Of a DNA stretch of 11,571 nt, positions 1 to 8,302 are shown one piece after another (position 1 is the stretch's first letter; each line of letters starts with the position of its first letter). Location: contig CAZNNL010000056.1 in the NCBI GenBank assembly GCA_964574395.1, positions 1 to 11,571 of the forward strand, in the 5' to 3' direction. This DNA comes from JAXGQD01 sp964574395 (lineage in GTDB: Bacteria; Bacillota; Clostridia; Saccharofermentanales; Fastidiosipilaceae). Made by a program: the position numbers and the translations under genes. The notes beneath the pieces were generated by a model. The model was not told the DNA's origin. It ran no database searches and saw nothing but the letters and a program-made list of their open reading frames with translations.

Positions 1-11
1 TGGAGAACTGT

Positions 12-1592
12 ATGTATACGATTATCAGAAATGGTCTAATTGTCGATGGCTTGGGAGGGATTCCTTTTCAATCAGACTTGCTATTAAAGAATGATGTAAT
101 ACAAGATATTGGAGAATTCTCTGGCATCGATGCTATTCTAGATATTGATGCAGAGGGGCTTGTTGTAAGTCCAGGATTTATTGACGGACATACACATTCT
201 GATCTGAATGTCATAATAAATAGGCAACAACCTCATGCACTCTATCAAGGTGTCTCTACCATTGTGGTTGGTCAGTGTGGTTTAGGGTTTGCACCAATGA
301 GACCAGAGCATTTTGATGATTCAATTCGTGTAAATTCTGGAATATTTGGAGACGAAAGAGCGTTTCTAGACAGGTGGGCAGGGTTTGGAGAATATTTGAA
401 TAAATTAAATGGTACTGCTTTGAATGTAGGTGCAAATGTCACTCATAATGCTATTAGACAGTACATTTCAGGATTCAAAAATGAAATTCTTACTGCTGAA
501 AAAATCGAACAAGCAGCAAATATCCTGGATCTTGCTTTTCGCGAAGGCGCTTTAGGGTTCTCTGTCGGTTTGTCGTACTACCCGAGTGGATATAGCTCTA
601 CAGAAGAGTTGATAGAATTGTGCAGAGTAGTAAAAAAGCACGATGCTGTCTTTTGTGTACATTTAAGGCTCGATGACGGACAAATTCCATTGAATCCCGT
701 AGAAGAAATTGTAGAAGTCGTTGCAAAAACAGGTGTTAAGCTTAACATGCTACACTATAGAACTTCTGGCAATAACACGATTGAGCAAGTGGTTGCTCCA
801 TTTGAAAATCTAATAAAACAAGGAATGGATATAAACTTTGAGTATTATCCCTACCTAGTCGGTGCTGGATTAGTGCTGGCCCTTCTTCCTGCTTGGGCTC
901 AAGAAGATGGATTTGATGCAATTATGCAAAGACTAACTGATAAAGAGGGACGGGCGTTTTTGCTGAAAAGCATTGAAGAACGCTTGAAATACTTTTTTAC
1001 ACCCGGACAGCGAGCGAGAATAATTTTAACTGCTAATCCATACGATAAAAATTTAGGTATGACAATAGATGAAATAGCAGTTGAAAATAAAGAAACAGTA
1101 TCAGAGACAATAGTACGTTTGCTTTTTGAAAATGAACTGGAAGTGGGTTTTGAAGGTATTGAATTTCAGAGCGAGTCCTTAAAATCCAGGCTTTATGATG
1201 AACAATACGAACTATTTAACCATTCACTTTACACTGTGGGCAGTGACACAATTCCAACAGGTGTGATTTGTCACCCAAGAGCTTTTGCTACTTTCCCAAG
1301 AATTCTTACTCAGATGCGTAATCGTCATATGCCTATCGAACGAGTAATTCCTAAAATAACATCACAGCCTGCTAGAATTTACAATCTAAAAAATAGAGGA
1401 ACAATTGAAAAAGACAAAAAAGGAGATATTTGTATTTTTGATCAAAATACAGTAATTGATAATGCAACTTTTGATTCACCTCGAAAAAAATCAGATGGAA
1501 TAGTCACTGTTATTGTAAATGGCTTACCTGCAATGCTTGACGGTACACTTACCGGCATTTTGGCTGGCAAAAATATAAAGCGAGGCCAATGA
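12..1592 (+). CDS. N-acyl-D-amino-acid deacylase family amidohydrolase
   Basis: Metal-dependent amidohydrolase of the D-aminoacylase type, which removes the acyl group from N-acyl-D-amino acids; no signal peptide is visible, so it is probably cytoplasmic. The 526-residue protein opens with the usual small beta domain (1-55), followed by a TIM-barrel with the HTHSD motif (His60, His62), Cys89 in VGQCG, His217 in CVHLR, His248 in MLHYR and Asp412 in GSD. By alignment from memory these match the zinc ligands and catalytic Asp of the Alcaligenes faecalis enzyme (His67, His69, Cys96, His220, His250, Asp366). YPYLVGAG (279-286) and HPRAFATFPR (421-430) are further family signatures. The ATG at 12 follows GGAG at 2-5 with good spacing. 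The gene overlaps the next one, so co-translation is likely. It is somewhat longer than the ~480-residue archetype. The family is secure; the substrate is not, and could be an N-acylated amino-sugar acid or a related amide. Confidence 0.85.
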   Translation: MYTIIRNGLIVDGLGGIPFQSDLLLKNDVIQDIGEFSGIDAILDIDAEGLVVSPGFIDGHTHSDLNVIINRQQPHALYQGVSTIVVGQCGLGFAPMRPEHFDDSIRVNSGIFGDERAFLDRWAGFGEYLNKLNGTALNVGANVTHNAIRQYISGFKNEILTAEKIEQAANILDLAFREGALGFSVGLSYYPSGYSSTEELIELCRVVKKHDAVFCVHLRLDDGQIPLNPVEEIVEVVAKTGVKLNMLHYRTSGNNTIEQVVAPFENLIKQGMDINFEYYPYLVGAGLVLALLPAWAQEDGFDAIMQRLTDKEGRAFLLKSIEERLKYFFTPGQRARIILTANPYDKNLGMTIDEIAVENKETVSETIVRLLFENELEVGFEGIEFQSESLKSRLYDEQYELFNHSLYTVGSDTIPTGVICHPRAFATFPRILTQMRNRHMPIERVIPKITSQPARIYNLKNRGTIEKDKKGDICIFDQNTVIDNATFDSPRKKSDGIVTVIVNGLPAMLDGTLTGILAGKNIKRGQ

Positions 1593-2725
1593 TGTTTTCG
1601 TATTTAAGCTATGGAATAAAACCAATCATCAATGCGAGCGAAACATACACAAACCTCGGGGGATCTGTCATGAATCCTGAGACAGTACAGTCAATGTTAG
1701 ATGCTAGCCAAGTGTTTGTGGATGTAAATCAATTGACAAGCAAGCTTTGTCAACATATTGCGGATATAACTAATAATGAAGCGGCCTTTGTCACTTCCGG
1801 TGCAGCTGCGGGGCTAGTTCTAAGTGCTGCCGCCTGTGCATCCATTGGCCATGAGAGCCATAACAAGCGTGATTTAATGCGGATTGATGAAAAAAGAAAA
1901 GAAGTGTTGATGTTTGATGGCTTGTATACTCAATTGATTCCGTATTGGAAACAAGTTAAATATGCAGGGGTTGATATAAAGTTTGTCTCACCGAATAAAA
2001 ATGCCATAAAAGAAGCTGTAAATGAAAACACAGTAGCATTTTTTTTGTTCCCTGCTAGCCTGTATGAGAGAGATTTACCAAAATGTGAAGAAATTATCCC
2101 TTTTCTAAAATCAGAAAAGCTTAATGTTGTAGTTGATGCAGCTGCACAGCTTCCGCCTAGTTCAAACCTTTGGCATTATACAAAAGAATTAGGTGCGGAT
2201 TTAGCGCTATTTAGCGGTGGCAAGCATATTAAAGGGCCGCAATCTACAGGGCTGATTGTTGGAAATAAAAAATTTGTTTCGACTTGCCGTGCATTGGCAA
2301 GCCCCAATCCTCTCATTGGTAGACCGTTTAAAACGAGCAAAGAAGAGCTAGTTGGATTTACAGTCGCCCTTGAACATTTTATTAAAGAAAATGAAGAGGA
2401 AAGATACCTTAAACAGAAAAAGATATTATTACGAATTCAAAATAGCCTAGAAACTGCGCCAGGATTTACAAGCAAATTATCAAAAGAGGGTCGGCTAGGA
2501 ACTTATCAGCCTCTTCTATGGCTATCTTTGCCAAAAGGATTGACGGGTAAACAGTTTAACGAGTTTACGAGAAACAGAACACCTTCTGTCGATGTTGGTT
2601 ACGTCGATTATGATCCGATTAGAGATGACGATCACATCTTTATTAATGCATATAATTTGGGAGATGATGAGATAGAAGACGTTGTAAATGCAATCAATGC
2701 GATTATTACCATGTTTCAGAATTAG
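1589..2725 (+). CDS. SelA/DgaE-like PLP-dependent enzyme (putative ammonia-lyase)
   Basis: Fold-type I PLP enzyme of the group containing selenocysteine synthase SelA and D-glucosaminate-6-phosphate ammonia-lyase DgaE. Visible signatures are the N-terminal INASETYTNLGGSVM (15-28), VTSGAAAGL (68-76), Asp183 in VVDAAAQLPP (expected to contact the pyridine nitrogen), and Lys212 in FSGGKHIKGPQSTG (expected Schiff-base lysine). At 378 residues it is the usual DgaE-like length and shorter than true SelA (about 460), and no selenium genes are nearby, so a metabolic lyase is more likely than SelA. It overlaps the deacylase stop (ATGATG across TGA at 1590-1592). Two adjacent ATGs (1589, 1592) are possible: GAGG at 1582-1585 is 3 nt from the first and 6 nt from the second, so 1592 may be the true start. 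Context suggests it acts on the amine released by the deacylase. The substrate is unproven. Confidence 0.75.
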   Translation: MMFSYLSYGIKPIINASETYTNLGGSVMNPETVQSMLDASQVFVDVNQLTSKLCQHIADITNNEAAFVTSGAAAGLVLSAAACASIGHESHNKRDLMRIDEKRKEVLMFDGLYTQLIPYWKQVKYAGVDIKFVSPNKNAIKEAVNENTVAFFLFPASLYERDLPKCEEIIPFLKSEKLNVVVDAAAQLPPSSNLWHYTKELGADLALFSGGKHIKGPQSTGLIVGNKKFVSTCRALASPNPLIGRPFKTSKEELVGFTVALEHFIKENEEERYLKQKKILLRIQNSLETAPGFTSKLSKEGRLGTYQPLLWLSLPKGLTGKQFNEFTRNRTPSVDVGYVDYDPIRDDDHIFINAYNLGDDEIEDVVNAINAIITMFQN

Positions 2726-2763
2726 TTAATAATTTAAAACAAATTACAAATGGAGGAGATCAA

Positions 2764-4077
2764 ATGAAGGAATATTATACTGGTATTGGAAAGATACCTT
2801 ACGAAGGGCCGACAAGCAAAAATATGTTAGCTTTCCATTACTATAATCCAGAGGAAATAGTATTTGGCAAATCGATGCGTGAACATCTGAAGTTTGCTAT
2901 GTCATATTGGCACACAATGAATGCATCGGGCACAGATATGTTTGGTCCAGGCACTGCTGACAAGGAGTACAGCGGCATGGATAAAGTATCCATAGCACGG
3001 GCCAAAGCCGAAGCTGCTTTCGAATTAATGGATAAACTTAATATTGATTATTATTGCTTCCATGATGTAGACGTCATCGATGAAGGTGAAACATTGGAAG
3101 AATCAAATTGCCTTATGGATGAAGCGTATCAGATTTTGGCAGAACTTCAGCAGAAATACAATAAAAAATTACTTTGGGGCACAACCAATTGTTTTTCACA
3201 TCCGCGTTTTATGAGTGGTGCAGGCACCTCTCCTTCGGCAGATGTTTTCGCTTACGCAGCTGCAAAAATTAAGAAAACTTTAGAGCTAACCGTGAAACTT
3301 GGTGGCACTGGTTATGTATTTTGGGGCGGACGTGAGGGTTATGAAACCTTACTCAATACCAATACAAAATTAGAACAAGACAATATGGCAAAACTGATGC
3401 ATATGGTTGTTGACTACGGGCGTAAAATAGGCTTTAAAGGCGATTTTTTTATTGAACCAAAGCCGAAAGAGCCTATGAAACATCAATATGACTTTGATGC
3501 TGCAACTTCATTATTTTTCATACATAAATACGGTTTAGAGAAAGATTTTAAATTGAATATCGAAGCCAACCATGCAACTTTGGCTGGCCATACTTTCCAA
3601 CACGAGCTACGTGTCGCTCGTGATAATAACGCTCTAGGTTCTGTCGATGCGAATCAAGGCGATTTGCTTCTAGGTTGGGATACAGATCAATTTCCCACCA
3701 ATGTCTACGACACAACCTTGGCAATGTACGAGATATTAAAGAACGGTGGGATGGAAAATGGAGGTCTAAATTTCGATTCTAAAGCCAGACGTTCTTCGAA
3801 CCGTATGGATGACACGTTCTATTCATATATCGCTGGCATGGATGCTTTTGCCTTAGGCTTAAGAAAGGCGGTCAAAATGCTTGAAGATGGACGCATTGAT
3901 GATTTTGTCAAACAGCGTTATCTTAGTTATGAAGACGGTATTGGTCGAGAAATTGTCGACGCAAACATAGACTTAGAAACACTTTCAGATTATGCATTGG
4001 GGAACGGTGAACCGAGTGCTGAAAGTGGAAGACAAGAGTATCTTGAGATGATTATGAACGACGTACTTTTTGGCTAA
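2764..4077 (+). CDS. xylA: Xylose isomerase
   Basis: Cytoplasmic aldose-ketose isomerase converting D-xylose to D-xylulose with two divalent metals. The 437-residue length and N-terminal extension mark it as a class II enzyme like E. coli XylA (440 aa). The active-site residues appear in order with a constant offset of one from E. coli: His100 and Asp103 (CFHDVDV), Glu231 and Lys233 (IEPKPKEP), Glu267 and His270 (EANHATLAGH), Asp295 (SVDANQGD), Asp306 and Asp308 (WDTDQFP), and Asp338 (LNFDSK). WGGREGYE (187-194) is another family signature. The start is fixed by GGAGGAG at 2752-2758. It lies 38 nt after the PLP enzyme with no terminator visible between, so read-through from upstream is possible, and 72 nt before xylB. 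No active-site residue is missing. Such enzymes also isomerise glucose weakly. Confidence 0.97.
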   Translation: MKEYYTGIGKIPYEGPTSKNMLAFHYYNPEEIVFGKSMREHLKFAMSYWHTMNASGTDMFGPGTADKEYSGMDKVSIARAKAEAAFELMDKLNIDYYCFHDVDVIDEGETLEESNCLMDEAYQILAELQQKYNKKLLWGTTNCFSHPRFMSGAGTSPSADVFAYAAAKIKKTLELTVKLGGTGYVFWGGREGYETLLNTNTKLEQDNMAKLMHMVVDYGRKIGFKGDFFIEPKPKEPMKHQYDFDAATSLFFIHKYGLEKDFKLNIEANHATLAGHTFQHELRVARDNNALGSVDANQGDLLLGWDTDQFPTNVYDTTLAMYEILKNGGMENGGLNFDSKARRSSNRMDDTFYSYIAGMDAFALGLRKAVKMLEDGRIDDFVKQRYLSYEDGIGREIVDANIDLETLSDYALGNGEPSAESGRQEYLEMIMNDVLFG

Positions 4078-4138
4078 CTAAGGCTTACTTTATTGGTAAA
4101 CGCGTAAAATAAAATACAACGTTCCGTTCACCCACATC

Positions 4139-4144
4139 AGGAGG
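4139..4144 (+). promoter_or_regulatory. Ribosome binding site of xylB
   Basis: AGGAGG lies 5 nt upstream of the xylB ATG at 4150 and fixes that start. The remaining 60 or so bases between xylA and xylB are AT-rich, with no convincing promoter or terminator, so xylA and xylB are probably co-transcribed. Confidence 0.8.
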
Positions 4145-4149
4145 CCATT

Positions 4150-5613
4150 ATGTTATTCGCAGGTTTAGATTTAGGCACATCGGCACTAAAGTTGATTGTT
4201 ACGAACAAGCAGGGGGAGATCCTTCAAACCTTGCGGCGTGAGTATCCGCTGGATTTTCCACAGGCGAATTGGTCTGAGCAAAATCCGTTAGATTGGTGGG
4301 CGGCTTGTGAGGATGCGCTGATCGAGGCAGCTGAGTTGGTCAAACCTGAAAAAATTGGTGCCCTGGGTATTGGCGGACAAATGCATGGTTTAGTCATTTT
4401 GGATGAAACCGATGAACTCATTAGGCCTGCAATTTTATGGAACGATGTGCGAACAGGTGAAGAGACAAAGCATCTGAATGAAACAATTGGGCAAGAAAAA
4501 TTGGTGAAGTGGACGGGGAACATTGCTTTTGCCGGCTTTACTGCACCGAAACTGCTGTGGCTGAAGACGCACGAACCGGAGAACTTCGCGCGTATTGCCA
4601 AGATAATGCTGCCTAAAGATTACATCAATTATCGTTTGACGGGCGAGCATGTGACGGATTTTTCGGATGCTTCGGGTATGCTTCTTTTGGATGTGGCAAA
4701 ACGACGCTGGTCCAAAGAAATGCTGGAAATCTGTGACATTACTGAGGAGATGCTACCAAAACTTTACGAGAGCTATGAGGTCGTCGGTCACGTGCGCCCA
4801 GACCTTAGCGAGAAAATTGGCCTGGCTGAAGGTTGCTTGGTGGCGGCTGGTGCTGGTGACAATGCAGCAGCGGCAATTGGTATGGGTGTGGTGGATGACC
4901 TAGATTGCAATATTTCGCTGGGGACGTCGGGTACGCTTTTTATTGCGGCGGATCAGTATGCAAAGGTGAGTAACAATTCGTTGCATGCGTTTTGCCATGC
5001 TAATGGTGCCTATCATGTGATGGGAGTCATGCTGAGCGCGGCTTCGTGCAATCAGTGGTGGGTAAAGAACATTTTAAAATCTGATGACTACAAAGTTGAA
5101 CAGGATGCAATTCAAAAGCTGGGTGAAAACGATGTGTATTTCATGCCTTACCTCATGGGCGAGCGCACGCCTCATAATGATGAAGATATTCGTGGGGCGT
5201 TTGTGGGGCTTTCCATGTCGACTAAGCGTGAGGATATGACGCAGGCTGTGCTGGAAGGGGTGGCGTTTGCGCTGCGTGATGCGCTTGAAATTGCTCGAGA
5301 CTTGGGAATGCAACTCGTGAGCAGCAAGATTTGTGGCGGCGGTGCGAAAAGTACGCTTTGGAGAAATATCATCTCAAATGTGCTCAATTTACCTTTACAG
5401 AGGATGGAAACCGATGAAGGTCCTGCTCTAGGTGGGGCTATTTTGGCTATTGTGGCGGCGGGTGTCTATCCTGATGTGTCGTCTGCTTGTAAGATAATTG
5501 TGGCAAAAGGAAAGCTCGAATACCCTGGCCCAAGTTTAGTTAAACACTACGATGAAAAATACGAAAAATACCAAAGGCTTTATCCTCTATTACAAGATCT
5601 ATACAAAAATTAA
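4150..5613 (+). CDS. xylB: Xylulokinase
   Basis: FGGY-family sugar kinase that phosphorylates D-xylulose to D-xylulose 5-phosphate using ATP, feeding the pentose phosphate or phosphoketolase route. The 487 residues match the usual length (E. coli 484). The phosphate-binding motif GLDLGTSALK is at 5-14, the substrate-loop motif GIGGQMHGLV at 73-82, and the presumed catalytic Asp237 lies in AGAGDNAAAAIGMG. NISLGTSGT follows at about 255-263, and the C-terminal adenosine-binding motif GGGAKSTLW at about 397. QMHG and the spacing of the Asp are typical of XylB rather than of glycerol, ribulose or gluconate kinases. It directly follows xylA. It could also serve D-xylulose made from D-arabitol or xylitol by a dehydrogenase encoded elsewhere. 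Confidence 0.95.
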   Translation: MLFAGLDLGTSALKLIVTNKQGEILQTLRREYPLDFPQANWSEQNPLDWWAACEDALIEAAELVKPEKIGALGIGGQMHGLVILDETDELIRPAILWNDVRTGEETKHLNETIGQEKLVKWTGNIAFAGFTAPKLLWLKTHEPENFARIAKIMLPKDYINYRLTGEHVTDFSDASGMLLLDVAKRRWSKEMLEICDITEEMLPKLYESYEVVGHVRPDLSEKIGLAEGCLVAAGAGDNAAAAIGMGVVDDLDCNISLGTSGTLFIAADQYAKVSNNSLHAFCHANGAYHVMGVMLSAASCNQWWVKNILKSDDYKVEQDAIQKLGENDVYFMPYLMGERTPHNDEDIRGAFVGLSMSTKREDMTQAVLEGVAFALRDALEIARDLGMQLVSSKICGGGAKSTLWRNIISNVLNLPLQRMETDEGPALGGAILAIVAAGVYPDVSSACKIIVAKGKLEYPGPSLVKHYDEKYEKYQRLYPLLQDLYKN

Positions 5614-5641
5614 TAATTGTATAAGAAATTAAATCCTCGCA

Positions 5642-5686
5642 TTGACTATTATTGAACTATGTTAGAATGTAATAAAGTTATATAAT
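5642..5686 (+). promoter_or_regulatory. Putative sigma-A-type promoter(s) ahead of the ABC operon
   Basis: This lies in the 160-nt AT-rich gap between xylB and the ATPase gene. TTGACT (5642-5647) is followed after 15 nt by TAGAAT (5663-5668), which is preceded by TG one base upstream (extended -10). A perfect TATAAT at 5681-5686 is a second -10 candidate but lacks a good -35 at 16-18 nt. Both would give a leader of roughly 80-100 nt before the ATG at 5774. The 15-nt spacer is short, so this is a candidate only. Confidence 0.4.
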
Positions 5687-5723
5687 ACTTAAATTGTAGA
5701 GTGCAAATCTTACAAAAAAAGGG

Positions 5724-5738
5724 TGCAGAATATCTGCA
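5724..5738 (+). other. Small inverted repeat in the ABC-operon leader
   Basis: TGCAG-AATAT-CTGCA is a perfect 5-bp inverted repeat with a 5-nt loop. GG before and CC after could extend it past a one-base bulge. It sits between the putative promoter and the ribosome site of the ATPase gene. No T-run follows, so it is not an intrinsic terminator. It could be a small operator or an mRNA leader hairpin. Confidence 0.35.
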
Positions 5739-5761
5739 GCCTTGATATTTTGACCAACTGC

Positions 5762-5767
5762 GAGGTG
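5762..5767 (+). promoter_or_regulatory. Ribosome binding site deciding the ATPase start
   Basis: GAGGTG lies 6 nt upstream of the ATG at 5774. The frame is open for 17 more codons upstream to a GTG at 5723, but that GTG has no ribosome site and falls within the leader hairpin, so 5774 is the better start. Confidence 0.65.
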
Positions 5768-5773
5768 CTGCTG

Positions 5774-7291
5774 ATGAGTGAATACATCGCCGAGATGAAA
5801 AACATCAACAAAAGTTTTTCCGGCGTAAAAGTACTTGACGATGTTGATTTTAATCTAAAATCTGGTGAAGTTCTTGCTTTGTTGGGTGAGAACGGTGCAG
5901 GAAAATCCACTTTAATGAAAATTTTAAGTGGTGTTTATACGCGTGATAGTGGAGATGTCACCATCTTTGGCAAGTCCTATGGCGACTTGACACCGAAACA
6001 AGCACAAGAAATCGGTGTAGCTATCATTCATCAGGAACTCAATATGTGCCAACATTTATCTATAGCCGAAAATATCTTTTTGGCGAGAGAAATAAAGAAA
6101 AATGGCATGCTTGATAAAACCGAAATGAACAAGCAGGCTAAAGAGATTTTGGCGCGTTTGCATCTTGATATAGACCCAACAATTTTAGTTGGTGACTTGT
6201 CAGTTTCCAAGCAACAAATGGTGGAGATTGCTAAAGCACTTTCGCTCGACGCTAAGATTCTCATCATGGACGAGCCGACCTCAGCCTTAACCTCTAGAGA
6301 AATACAGGAACTGTTTAAGGTTATCCACGATTTGAAAGCGACGGGTTGTGGCATTGTTTATATTTCGCATCGTCTGGAAGAGTTACAACATATTGTGGAT
6401 CGCGCGCAGATTTTGAGAGACGGGAAATACATAACGACGCTTAATTTTGCCGATACTAATTTGGATGAAATAATTTCCAATATGGTTGGGCGTGAAATCA
6501 AAGAGAAATTCCCACAGGTTGAAACAGAACTTGGTGACGTGATTTTTGAAGTGAAAAATCTTAATGCCGGGCATTTGGTGAGAGATATAAACCTGACCTT
6601 ACGCGCCGGAGAGATTGTAGGAATCGCAGGCCTTATGGGTGCCGGACGAACTGAAACGACACGAGCAATTTTTGGCGTGGACCATAAAACCTCGGGCAGC
6701 TTTTATTTGGATGGTGAAGAAATTACCATCAACCGTCCTATAGATGCGATAAAACATGGTATTTTCCTTGCGCCTGAAGATCGCAAGAAAGATGGGTTGC
6801 TGACGAAGTTGAGTATTACGGATAATTTGGCTTTGCCGAACTTATCCATGCTGAGCAATGCGCTGGGAGTCATGTCTGCCTCGAAACAAAAAGTGCTTAC
6901 ACAAAAAGCCATAGAGGACTTGCACATCAGACTTGCTACGCCACTAGCTGATGCAGGTACGCTGTCCGGTGGTAACCAACAAAAAGTGGTTGTTGCGAAA
7001 TGGCTTGCACGTGAATCCCGCGCGGTCATTTTTGACGAACCGACCAGAGGTATCGACGTTGCGGCGAAAGTAGAAATCTACAACATCATGAATCAACTCA
7101 AACAAGACGGCGTGGCTGTGCTCTTTGTCTCCTCAGAATTGCCGGAGGTTTTGGGTATTGCAGATCGCATCATCGTCATGTGTGATGGGCGAATTACGGG
7201 TGAAATGCCAACTGCGGAAGCGACGCAGGACAAAATCATGCGTCTCGCGACTCAGTTTGAAGATAAAGCTACTAAAGAAGCAAGCGCATAA
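5774..7291 (+). CDS. Sugar ABC transporter ATPase, duplicated-domain RbsA/XylG/MglA type
   Basis: Cytoplasmic ATP-hydrolysing subunit of a CUT2-class monosaccharide importer. It has two fused nucleotide-binding domains in 505 residues (RbsA is about 500). Domain 1 has Walker A GENGAGKST (38-46), the degenerate signature LSVSKQQ (142-148), Walker B ILIMDEP (162-168) and the switch His199 (YISHR). Domain 2 has the degenerate Walker A GLMGAGRTE (286-294), LSGGNQQK (397-404) and FDEPTRGIDV (420-429). The altered Walker A and first signature are normal for this family, where the second site is thought to hydrolyse weakly. The start at 5774 was chosen for its ribosome site and because residue numbering then matches RbsA. 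The permease follows 18 nt later, so they are surely co-transcribed. The family does not reveal the sugar: ribose, xylose, galactose, other monosaccharides and polyols are all known CUT2 cargoes. Confidence 0.93.
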   Translation: MSEYIAEMKNINKSFSGVKVLDDVDFNLKSGEVLALLGENGAGKSTLMKILSGVYTRDSGDVTIFGKSYGDLTPKQAQEIGVAIIHQELNMCQHLSIAENIFLAREIKKNGMLDKTEMNKQAKEILARLHLDIDPTILVGDLSVSKQQMVEIAKALSLDAKILIMDEPTSALTSREIQELFKVIHDLKATGCGIVYISHRLEELQHIVDRAQILRDGKYITTLNFADTNLDEIISNMVGREIKEKFPQVETELGDVIFEVKNLNAGHLVRDINLTLRAGEIVGIAGLMGAGRTETTRAIFGVDHKTSGSFYLDGEEITINRPIDAIKHGIFLAPEDRKKDGLLTKLSITDNLALPNLSMLSNALGVMSASKQKVLTQKAIEDLHIRLATPLADAGTLSGGNQQKVVVAKWLARESRAVIFDEPTRGIDVAAKVEIYNIMNQLKQDGVAVLFVSSELPEVLGIADRIIVMCDGRITGEMPTAEATQDKIMRLATQFEDKATKEASA

Positions 7292-7309
7292 AATAGCGGA
7301 GGAACAATA

Positions 7310-8302
7310 ATGGAAAACGGAAAAAGGAATCCTTGGCAACGCCTGATGGCCATTCGGGGCATGGGACAAGTTGTCACAGTAACATTCGGACTGATTGCAC
7401 TCATTTTTGTTTTTAGTTTAACGAGTGACAAGTTCGCCTCTTACTCTAATGTAATGAACTTACTGCGTCAGATTGCTCCGACTTTGCTGATTGGTATTGG
7501 GCAGTCCTATGTGCTGATTACTGGTAATATCGACCTCTCCATTGGTTCAGTGGTTGGTGTTGGTACTATGTTAGCCAGTACCCTGATGACTAAGGGCATG
7601 AATCCATGGCTTGCGGCTGCAATTACTTTAGTTGCTTGTCTAGGCATTGGCTTGGTCAATGGACTACTCGTTGCGCAATTCAAGTTGCCTCCTTTTATCG
7701 CTACGCTCGGTACTATGACTATTGGTCGTGGTTTAGCCCAGCTCGTAAATAACAACTACAATACAGATGCAATTGGTGAAGCCGCTCAAGGTTTCCGTGA
7801 CTTTTTCTATTACGGTAAAGTACTAGGACTTTTCTCACCCATTTGGATAGCGTTGGCGGTCTTTTTAGTCTTTTTCTTCGTGCTCTCTAAGACCCAAACC
7901 GGCAGGCATATTTATGCTGTTGGTAGTAACATTGAGGCAGCCAAATTGTCTGGTGTTAATACCGTTAGTGTTATCGTTAAGGTCTACTTGGTTAGCGCGT
8001 TTTGCTCAGGCATTGTTGGTCTAATCACTTCGGCAAAAGCAGGCATGGGCGCAATGGACGCAGGCACTTCATACGAAATGTACGCCGTCGCCGCATCAGT
8101 TATTGGTGGCGTGTCTACCCTTGGTGGACAAGGCATCTTAATCGGAACCGTTGTGGGTGCAGCCATCTGGGGTGTATTGGAAAACGGTTTACAGTTTGCC
8201 GGCGCTCCGGTTGCCATTCGCAACATTGTGGTTGGTGCCATCGTCGTTGTTTCAGTCATGATGGACGTAATCATCAGAACAGGTCGCAGAAAATCCAAAT
8301 AA
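7310..8302 (+). CDS. Sugar ABC transporter permease, RbsC/XylH type
   Basis: Integral inner-membrane channel subunit of the CUT2 importer, acting as a homodimer. The 330-residue protein is strongly hydrophobic, with segments near residues 21-37, 53-70, 78-93, 101-121, 128-145, 174-193, 219-240, 256-267, 273-290 and 303-322. Family signatures are LITGNIDLSIGSVVG (69-83), the QFKLPPFIATLGTMTIGRGLA stretch (123-143), and the cytoplasmic loop GRHIYAVGSNIEAAKLSGVN (198-217) that is expected to contact the ATPase. A basic C-terminal tail (RTGRRKSK) fits the positive-inside rule. GCGGAGG shortly before the ATG supports the start. It sits between the ATPase gene and the binding-protein gene. The substrate cannot be assigned from the permease. 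Confidence 0.93.
   Translation: MENGKRNPWQRLMAIRGMGQVVTVTFGLIALIFVFSLTSDKFASYSNVMNLLRQIAPTLLIGIGQSYVLITGNIDLSIGSVVGVGTMLASTLMTKGMNPWLAAAITLVACLGIGLVNGLLVAQFKLPPFIATLGTMTIGRGLAQLVNNNYNTDAIGEAAQGFRDFFYYGKVLGLFSPIWIALAVFLVFFFVLSKTQTGRHIYAVGSNIEAAKLSGVNTVSVIVKVYLVSAFCSGIVGLITSAKAGMGAMDAGTSYEMYAVAASVIGGVSTLGGQGILIGTVVGAAIWGVLENGLQFAGAPVAIRNIVVGAIVVVSVMMDVIIRTGRRKSK

Noticed and set aside
1589..2725. Annotation of the PLP enzyme as selenocysteine synthase (SelA)
   Set aside because: It is markedly shorter than SelA, begins with the DgaE-like INASETYTNLGG motif and has no selenium-pathway neighbours.
4094..4108. Possible catabolite-responsive (cre) box around GGTAAACGCGTAAAA between xylA and xylB
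   Set aside because: The AAACG core fits, but about three consensus positions fail, including the leading T of TG and the trailing C, so it is not a credible CcpA site without a genome-wide comparison.
4224..5387. Several antisense open frames of 70-125 codons and a + frame at 4667-4903 inside xylB
   Set aside because: They overlap a well-conserved kinase gene, show no recognisable domains and have compositions expected of alternate-frame shadows.
5723..5773. GTG-initiated 17-residue N-terminal extension of the ATPase
   Set aside because: There is no ribosome site upstream of the GTG, it overlaps the leader hairpin, and the ATG at 5774 has GAGGTG at good spacing and gives the normal family length.
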